Below, piece by piece: positions 57,831 through 64,000 of a stretch of DNA of 64,000 nucleotides. Numbering within the stretch: the first letter of the stretch is position 1; every line of letters begins with the position of its first letter. Origin of the DNA: Streptomyces albiflavescens (lineage in GTDB: Bacteria; Actinomycetota; Actinomycetes; Streptomycetales; Streptomycetaceae); assembly GCF_014645835.1 (NCBI RefSeq), contig NZ_BMMM01000029.1, positions 1 through 64,000 on the forward strand. The letters run 5' to 3'. Both the position numbers and the translations under genes were made by a program. The notes under the pieces are model-generated. The model was not told the DNA's origin and made no database searches. It was given only the letters and a program-made list of their open reading frames with translations.

Positions 57831-60800
57831 GAGGTCTCCAGGAGAGCTTCGGCGGTGGTCCGCACGGCGGTCGTGATCGCGGTGAGCAGCTCGGTGGCCA
57901 GCTCCTTCGACGTGGTCGCGGGCTTGTGGCGCAGCTCGAACAGCAGCTCGCCGCCGGTCGGCGCGACACCGAGGACGAAGTCGCAGGCGGTGGCCACGAC
58001 TTGAGCACCGAGCACGTCGTGTTCGGACCGGTACGGCGCGAACACGAGACCGTCGTCGGCGGTCACGGTGGCGGTCTCCTCCTGCGCGACGAGCATCGCC
58101 TCGAACACGGGGCCCGCGTCCGGGTGCCGGTCACCGATCTCGGCGAGCACGTCCTCGAAGGGCAACTCCTGGTTCTCGATTGCGGCGACGCAGACCTCGC
58201 GGGCCTGCCGGCTGATCGCGACCGGGTCGGTGTCGCCCAGGCGCATGCGCAACACGACCGTGTTGGCGACGAGCCCCACCACCTCGTCCAAGCCCGGCTC
58301 GACGCGGTTGGCGAGCATGGTGGCGATGCGGATGTCGTCCTGGCCGCTCCACGCCCGCAGTGTCGCCGCGTACGCGCCGAGCACGAGCATGAAGTCGGTC
58401 ATGCCGCGCTTGCGTGCCGCGGCGCGGACCGTGCGCAGGGCGTCGGCCGGGAGCGTTGCCCTGGTCGTCGCCGACCGCAGGCGCTGCGCGAACGACGCCG
58501 TGCCCAGCTCGGCGAAGCGGCTGCCAGGGGTGTCGGCGAGCGCGGACCACGGCGGGGTGAGCTGCTGGAGCCAGTACTCCCGCTGCCGCGCCGCCTCGCC
58601 GGTGGTGAGCCATGCGGCCCGGTCCTCGACGAGCCAGCCGCTGCCGCGCGGGAGCGGCCGGGGCGCGGGCGCGCCGTCGGCGGCGATCTCGCGGTAGATC
58701 CGGGCGGCGTCCGACAGCAGCAGCGTCAACGACCAGCCGTCGCACACGATGTGGTGGATATTGAGGAAGATCACGTGCTGGTCGGCGGCGAGCCGATACA
58801 CGACGACGCGCATGAGCGGCGCCCGGTCGAGCGGCAGCGCCTCCCGCGCGGCGGCGGCCATGAGCTTCTCGCACCGACGGGCCGGGTCCTCGTGGTCCGT
58901 GAGGTCCTCGACGTCGACAACGACCTCGACATGCGGTTCGACCACCTGGACGGGTTCGTCGCCGGTGGCCTCGAACCGGGTACGCAGCGCCTCGTGCCGG
59001 GTCGCCAGCTCAGCGAAAGTCCGTTCCAAAAGGGTGATGTCGAGCGGGCCGTCGGCGCGCAGTGCGCCCGCCATGCCGAACAACCCGATGCCGGGCAGCC
59101 GGCCGGCGATCTCCCACATCTGGCGTTGTGCGCGCGAGAGCGGGTAGCGGGCCACCGTCCCGAGCGCGGCCGGCGCCGCAGTCGGCGCCGGCGCGGCGGC
59201 GCCGGCCAGCGCGTTCGCCAGACCCGCGATCGTGGGCTGTGACATGAAGGTGCGCATCGACAGGGTGCCGTGGCGGGCCCGGAGTCGGCTGACCACCTGC
59301 ATGGCGGTGAGCGAGTCGCCGCCCGCATCAAAGAACGGTGTTGCCGCGTCGATGTCCGTGGTGCCCAGGACCTCGGTCCAGACCTCGCGGATGCTCTCCT
59401 CCACCATCCCGCCGGCCGGCCCCGCCGCAGGCGCCGGGACCAGAGCCGGCGCCTGAGCGGCCGGTCGCACGGGGGGCGCGACGGCCACCACCGGGGCCGC
59501 GCCGACCGTGTCGGTGGACCCGTCGGAGGCCAGCAGCCGGGCCAGGTCGGCCATGCCGGGCAGGGGGGTGTCCCGGAAGGACCGCTCAGCGTCCTCGATG
59601 ATCGCGGCGAGTGCCCTGCGGTGCACCTCCGCCGCCAGGGCCATCGTGCTCTGTGGCAGCGCCGCGGCGTCGTACTCCATCAGCAGCCGCAGCTCGTGGG
59701 TGCGCACGTCGACGGTGAAGGCGGAGCTGTAGGCGTAGTGGGTGGACTCCAACTCCTGCGCGTCCAGCAGCTCCAGGCCGCCGGCACCGACCATCCGGCG
59801 GGTGTTGTGGTAGTCCGTGAAGTTGAAGCTGGAGTCGAACAGCGGTGCCGCGCCGTACCCGGCTTGGATCGCCGCGTTCGGGTACCAGCGGTGCCGCATC
59901 ATCTCCTGTTCCTCTTCGTGCACGCGCACCGCCAGGTCCGCCCACGACCGCTCCCCCAGCACCACTCGCAGGGGCAGCTGGTTGAGGAAGAGCCCGAGCA
60001 CGCGGTCGGCGTCGGAGTCCTCCGGACGGCACGCGAACACCATGCTGGTGGCCACGTCGTCGGAACCGGTCAGCCAGGACACCACCCGCAGGTGCGCGGC
60101 GCACAGCAGCGCCTTCACCGGCACGCCCAGCCGGCCGGCGACGGCCCGCAGGCCATCCAGCCGACCCGTGAGGTCCACGTGGAACTGCCGCATCACGGGC
60201 TCGCCCGACCGCTGAGGTGCGATCAGCCAAGCCGGGCCCGCGGTGCGCTCACCCCAGAACTTCCGCTGCTCCTCGTCGGCGAGCGCCGCCTGCTCCAGCG
60301 CCACATAGTCGCCGAAGGTGGTGCGCGGGCTTGGCTGCGGCGCCGCCGTGCCCGTGTCGAGCAGCTCGCGATACCGGGCGTGCAGGTCCTCGAAGAAGAG
60401 GTTCACCGACCAGCCGTCGAGGATGGCGTGGTGGTGGGTGAAGATCAGCTGGTAGTCGGTCGCGGAGGTGGCGAGCGTCACGAGCCGGAACGGGCCCGGC
60501 CGGGACAGGTCGAAGTCCTCGGCGATCTCGCTCGCCACGACCTGTCGGACACGTTCCTCCTGGGCCTCGGCGTCGAGACCGGTCAGATCCTCGAACGTGA
60601 CCGGCACGGCGACACCGGTGTGCACCCGCTGCACCGGGCCGAGCTCGTTGGCGAGGTCGAAGCTGGTGCGCAGCACCGGGTGGGCGTCGGTGACGGCTTG
60701 AGCGGCCGCGCGGAACGCGACCGGGTCCAGCACGCCGCGCACCCGGTAGCTGAGCATGATGTGGTAGACGCGGGCGTCGGGCGCCATCTCCTGGTGGTAC

Positions 60801-63800
60801 ATCATCCCGGACTGCAGGGCGGTCATCGGGTAGGCGTCGACGACATCCGGCGGGAAGACGACGCCCGCCGGCAGCCCCGCGAACGGCTCGCGGACGGCCC
60901 GGTCGGCGCCGGCCTCGGTCGCCCGCGGCGCGAGAGCGGCGGCCGTTGGCGCGGCGTACACGTCCCGCACGGTCAGGCCCAGGCCCCGGTCCTTGGCAAG
61001 ACTCACCAGGCGGATCGCGCGCATGGAGTCCCCGCCGGCGTCGAAGAAGTCGGTGCCGATGTCCGCGGTGGGGTCTGCGAGCACCTCACGGAACACCTCG
61101 AGGAGCAGGGCGTCGCGCCCGCCGGACGGTACGGCACCTCGCCCGGCCGGCGCCGTCTCGGCTGCCGCGCCCTGGGCCACGGCGGCGACCACGGCCGCGC
61201 GATCGAGCTTTCCGTTGTTGGTCAGCGGCAGGTCGTCGACCAGCACGACGGTGCGCGGCACCATGTAGCGGGGCAGCATCGAACGCACCGCCGCCAGCAG
61301 CTCCGTCGGTTCGGGCGTGGCATCGGCCTCAGGGACGACGACGGCCACGAGGTGCGCGCCGCTGCTGTCCGTCGTGACCGCCGCACCGGCTGCGGCGACC
61401 CCTGGCCGCGCAGAGAGCGCCCCCTCGATCTCGGCGAGCTCCACGCGGAAGCCGTTGACCTGCACCTGCTGGTCGCGACGGCCGAGGTAGGCCAGGGTGG
61501 TGCCATTGCGCCGGGCGAGGTCGCCGGAGCGGTACATGCGGGCGCCCGGCACCTCGCTGAAGGGGTCCGGCAGGAATCGCAGTGCGGTCTCCCGCGGCCG
61601 GCCGAGGTAGCCGTCGCTGACCTGCGGGCCGCCCACGTAGATCTCGCCGACGCAACGGTCGGCGACCGGGGTGCCGTCGTCGTGCAGCACGTGCAGCGCG
61701 GTACCGGGCAGCGGCGTGCCGATGTCGGACTCCGCGGTACGGGTGTCCTCGGGCCGTAGCCGGCGCCACGAGGCGTGCACCGTCGTCTCGGTGATCCCGT
61801 ACATGTTGACGAGCTGGGTCTGGTGACCGATCTCCTCGTACCAGCGCTCAACCAGCCGCCGGTCCAGGGCCTCGCCCGCGAACAGCACGTACCGTATGTG
61901 CTCGGTGGCGTCGGGCCGTGCGGCGAGTGCGGGCAGCATCACGGTCAGCGCGGACGGGGTCTGGCTGAGCACGGTCACCTGCTCGCGGGCGCACAGCTCG
62001 GCGAACTCCTCCGGCTCCCACGTGGTCAGCCGCGGCACCACGACCAGCCGGCCGCCGTGCACCAGAGAGCCGAACATCTCATACATCGACACGTCGAACG
62101 AGCAGGCGTGGAAGAGGGTCCACACGTCGTCGGGGCCAAGGCCGTAGCCGTCGGCGGTCGCGTCGAGCAGGCTCAACACATTGTGATGGGTGACCCGTAC
62201 GCCCTTGGGCCGGCCGGTGGAACCGGACGTGTAGATCACATAGGCGGCGGCGTGCGCGGGCACGTGGGCGAGCGGTGCCTTCTCCGGGGCGTGCACGAGG
62301 TCGGCGAGGCCGGCCCGCTCCCCCGGCACCGTGTCGTCCTCGGTGATGGTGAGCCGGGCGCCCGAGTCGGTGAGGATGTCGCTCACGCGTGCCGTCGGCC
62401 AGGACTCGTGCAGTACCAGGCACGCCCCGCCCGAGGCCATCACCCCGATGATGGCGACGACGAGGTCGAGGCCGCGGGGCAGGGAGATGGCCACGACGTC
62501 CCCGGCCCCGATCCCGCGAGCGCGCAGGGCCCCCGCGGTCGCCTCGATCCGCGCCCACAGGTCCGCGTAGGACAAGACGCCCTCGGGCGCGGTGACAGCG
62601 ACCGCGTCCGCGCGGGTGCGGGCCATCGCCGTCAAGCGGCCGGTCAGCGACTCGTCGGCGTGCGGCACCCGGTCGGGCGCGGCGACTGCGCCGGGGGCAG
62701 CCACCCCGAACGGTCCGGCGGCGAGCGCCGTGACCGGGGCGGCCGGGTCGGCGCCGGCCGCCGTCAGCACGGCCAGGACGGTGTCGCCGATGGCCTCGAC
62801 GTCCGCGCCGGTCACCGCCCTGCGGTCCGCCTCGACGTACAGGGCGAGCGTGTCGCCCTCGTCGCGGACCAGGAAGTTCAGGTCGTACTTCGCGCCGACC
62901 TGCGCCACCTCGACGTGCTCGATCGCCAGCCCCGGAAAGTCGGGCGCGGGCAGGGTGGCCCCGAGGTCGGTGACGATGACGTTGAACGCCGCGCGGGAGG
63001 CCGCGACGTCCTCGGGCACGGGCGCGTGGCGGACAGCGCCGAGGACCGCCGAACGGGTCCGGCGTACCAGCTCGGTGAAGGGGGCGGGGCCGGCGTCGAG
63101 CCGGACCGGCACCATGTCGAGCAGCAGGCCGACGACCCGTTCCAGGCCGGTGCGGTCGCGGCGGGAGACCGGCATGCCGACCACCGGGTCCTGGCGCCCG
63201 GTGTAGCGGGACAGCGCGACCGCGACAGCGGTGGAGACCACGGTGAAGACGCTCGCGCGAGTCTGCTCGGCGATCCGCCGCACGGCGGCGGTGGAGGCGG
63301 CGGGCACGACCACGCGGTGGGCGTGGCCACGCCCACCGTCGGCGCCGTCGAGCGGCGGGGGCAGCGGGAGCGCGCCCAGCGACGCGTCGTCGAACCGCTC
63401 CTGCCAGTACCGGCGGGCGGCGGCGAGATCGGCGTGAGCGACCCGGTCGGCCTCCCAGCGGGCGTAGTCGACCACGGGCACGGCGTCGCCGAGGGGCGGC
63501 GGCTGCTGCCCTGCGACTCGGCTGCCGTAGCAGCGCGCCAGGTCCTCCAGGAGCGGGCCGAACGACGAGCCGTCGGCGATCACGTGGTGCAGCACGAAGA
63601 AGAAGACGTGGTCCTGGGGCGCGAGCCGGAACAGGCGCATCAGCACCGGTGGGGCCGTGTCCAGGGCCAGCGGCAGGTCGGTGAGGCGCGCGCACTCGGC
63701 CAGGCACGCGTCCAGGTCGGCCGCGTCGGCCTCCATCAGCGGGGGCTCCACCGACGGCAGGATCCGCTGCCGCGGCTCGCCGTCGGTCACCGGGAAGACG

Positions 63801-64000
63801 GTGCGCAGCGACGGGTGCCGCTCGTGCAGGTCCCGCAGCGCCGTGCCGAACGCGTCCCGGTCGAGCGGGCCGCGCAGGCGCAGTGCCCCGCACAGGTTGT
63901 AGGTGCCGTCTTCGGCGAAGTACGAGGTGGCCCACAGCGAGCGCTGTGCGGCGGTCAGCGGCCCGGTGTCCCCTCCGGGCGCCGGCGGCCAGGTCAGGCC
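57827..64000 (-). CDS. NRPS, C-A-T-C-T-C, 5' end beyond the window
   Basis: At least 2057 residues; the frame is open to the window edge, where the sequence is already inside a condensation domain (TAAQRSLWATSYF). Counting from the edge: C1 (HHVIADG ~138), A (YTSGSTGRPKG ~590; pocket reads DVYSLAMVH, partly like threonine codes), T (FFDAGGDSMRA ~985), C2 (HHAILDG ~1190), T (FFDAGGDSLTA ~1555), C3 (HHIVCDG ~1750), then the stop. The second module has no adenylation domain, and the protein ends in a condensation domain, so its last C must use an acceptor on another protein. The gene overlaps the acylase gene by 4 bp. Confidence 0.93.
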   Translation of the reverse strand, partial: GLTWPPAPGGDTGPLTAAQRSLWATSYFAEDGTYNLCGALRLRGPLDRDAFGTALRDLHERHPSLRTVFPVTDGEPRQRILPSVEPPLMEADAADLDACLAECARLTDLPLALDTAPPVLMRLFRLAPQDHVFFFVLHHVIADGSSFGPLLEDLARCYGSRVAGQQPPPLGDAVPVVDYARWEADRVAHADLAAARRYWQERFDDASLGALPLPPPLDGADGGRGHAHRVVVPAASTAAVRRIAEQTRASVFTVVSTAVAVALSRYTGRQDPVVGMPVSRRDRTGLERVVGLLLDMVPVRLDAGPAPFTELVRRTRSAVLGAVRHAPVPEDVAASRAAFNVIVTDLGATLPAPDFPGLAIEHVEVAQVGAKYDLNFLVRDEGDTLALYVEADRRAVTGADVEAIGDTVLAVLTAAGADPAAPVTALAAGPFGVAAPGAVAAPDRVPHADESLTGRLTAMARTRADAVAVTAPEGVLSYADLWARIEATAGALRARGIGAGDVVAISLPRGLDLVVAIIGVMASGGACLVLHESWPTARVSDILTDSGARLTITEDDTVPGERAGLADLVHAPEKAPLAHVPAHAAAYVIYTSGSTGRPKGVRVTHHNVLSLLDATADGYGLGPDDVWTLFHACSFDVSMYEMFGSLVHGGRLVVVPRLTTWEPEEFAELCAREQVTVLSQTPSALTVMLPALAARPDATEHIRYVLFAGEALDRRLVERWYEEIGHQTQLVNMYGITETTVHASWRRLRPEDTRTAESDIGTPLPGTALHVLHDDGTPVADRCVGEIYVGGPQVSDGYLGRPRETALRFLPDPFSEVPGARMYRSGDLARRNGTTLAYLGRRDQQVQVNGFRVELAEIEGALSARPGVAAAGAAVTTDSSGAHLVAVVVPEADATPEPTELLAAVRSMLPRYMVPRTVVLVDDLPLTNNGKLDRAAVVAAVAQGAAAETAPAGRGAVPSGGRDALLLEVFREVLADPTADIGTDFFDAGGDSMRAIRLVSLAKDRGLGLTVRDVYAAPTAAALAPRATEAGADRAVREPFAGLPAGVVFPPDVVDAYPMTALQSGMMYHQEMAPDARVYHIMLSYRVRGVLDPVAFRAAAQAVTDAHPVLRTSFDLANELGPVQRVHTGVAVPVTFEDLTGLDAEAQEERVRQVVASEIAEDFDLSRPGPFRLVTLATSATDYQLIFTHHHAILDGWSVNLFFEDLHARYRELLDTGTAAPQPSPRTTFGDYVALEQAALADEEQRKFWGERTAGPAWLIAPQRSGEPVMRQFHVDLTGRLDGLRAVAGRLGVPVKALLCAAHLRVVSWLTGSDDVATSMVFACRPEDSDADRVLGLFLNQLPLRVVLGERSWADLAVRVHEEEQEMMRHRWYPNAAIQAGYGAAPLFDSSFNFTDYHNTRRMVGAGGLELLDAQELESTHYAYSSAFTVDVRTHELRLLMEYDAAALPQSTMALAAEVHRRALAAIIEDAERSFRDTPLPGMADLARLLASDGSTDTVGAAPVVAVAPPVRPAAQAPALVPAPAAGPAGGMVEESIREVWTEVLGTTDIDAATPFFDAGGDSLTAMQVVSRLRARHGTLSMRTFMSQPTIAGLANALAGAAAPAPTAAPAALGTVARYPLSRAQRQMWEIAGRLPGIGLFGMAGALRADGPLDITLLERTFAELATRHEALRTRFEATGDEPVQVVEPHVEVVVDVEDLTDHEDPARRCEKLMAAAAREALPLDRAPLMRVVVYRLAADQHVIFLNIHHIVCDGWSLTLLLSDAARIYREIAADGAPAPRPLPRGSGWLVEDRAAWLTTGEAARQREYWLQQLTPPWSALADTPGSRFAELGTASFAQRLRSATTRATLPADALRTVRAAARKRGMTDFMLVLGAYAATLRAWSGQDDIRIATMLANRVEPGLDEVVGLVANTVVLRMRLGDTDPVAISRQAREVCVAAIENQELPFEDVLAEIGDRHPDAGPVFEAMLVAQEETATVTADDGLVFAPYRSEHDVLGAQVVATACDFVLGVAPTGGELLFELRHKPATTSKELATELLTAITTAVRTTAEALLETS

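Noticed and set aside
32063..61759. Very long open frames opposite the real genes (for example 32063-34174, 42045-43457, 45758-47911, 55551-58004 and 59270-61759)
   Set aside because: They mirror NRPS, acylase or Tap-like genes in a high-GC genome. Their products are Arg/Pro/Gly-rich without family motifs.

Overview
The window is very GC-rich (close to 70 percent or more), uses many GTG/TTG starts, has purine-rich GGAGG-type ribosome binding sites and shows strong GC bias at third codon positions. Together with the gene families present (Ku, HxlR, LacI/sugar-ABC, FMN-free NRPS logic, Tap/Tpg-like proteins), this points to a Streptomyces or close actinomycete, probably an accessory chromosome arm or a linear replicon. 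No rRNA, tRNA or CRISPR array was seen.

Left part (1-13.5 kb). An IS200 tnpA stub is followed by an HTH/coiled-coil protein, a small membrane protein and the NHEJ protein Ku. A phosphatase-like gene lies between two copies of a ~100 bp hairpin-bearing repeat. A divergent oxidoreductase/HxlR pair comes next, then a zone of dead mobile elements (a TIR-bounded 416 bp element, IS5 and tnpB stubs). A forward set follows: secreted phosphoesterase, MFS exporter, beta-propeller protein and a membrane protein.

Sugar locus (12.4-19.3 kb). A LacI-family regulator faces a leftward operon of lipoprotein binding protein, two ABC permeases and a GH65-like glycosidase. Three similar 12-bp palindromes (one before the regulator, two before the operon) suggest that this regulator controls both units. 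No ATPase is encoded here, so a shared MsiK-type ATPase is presumably used.

IS-rich middle (19.4-27 kb). A methyltransferase is ringed by seven copies of an 18-bp motif. A lipoprotein and a Ser/Thr kinase with a short YVTN propeller follow. Two IS630-type copies in inverted orientation, both with the same internal deletion, bracket a small acidic protein gene. A small secreted peptide gene and an acyl-CoA dehydrogenase relic close this stretch.

26.9-38.7 kb. A membrane protein with a spermidine-synthase-like domain is followed by two separate leftward operons that each couple a sigma-like factor to unknown partners. Between them lies an HTH / Tap-like / Tpg-like set that resembles linear-replicon telomere maintenance genes. 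An ADP-ribosylglycohydrolase gene ends this part.

NRPS cluster (38.9-64 kb, running off the right edge). Almost everything is leftward and tightly coupled: NRPS C-A-T-C-T-C (incomplete), penicillin-acylase family protein, ornithine-cyclodeaminase family enzyme, DUF885 hydrolase, Cys/Met-type PLP enzyme, sulfotransferase-like protein, SidA/PvdA-type N-hydroxylase, NRPS A-T, TOPRIM protein, NRPS T-A, and NRPS C-A-T-reductase. One rightward gene encodes a type II thioesterase with Cys in place of the usual Ser nucleophile. The set predicts a short, reductively released peptide built with an N-hydroxylated or otherwise unusual amino acid, possibly made as an acylated or masked precursor. I do not recognise it as a known pathway, and it is the best candidate for an undescribed system.
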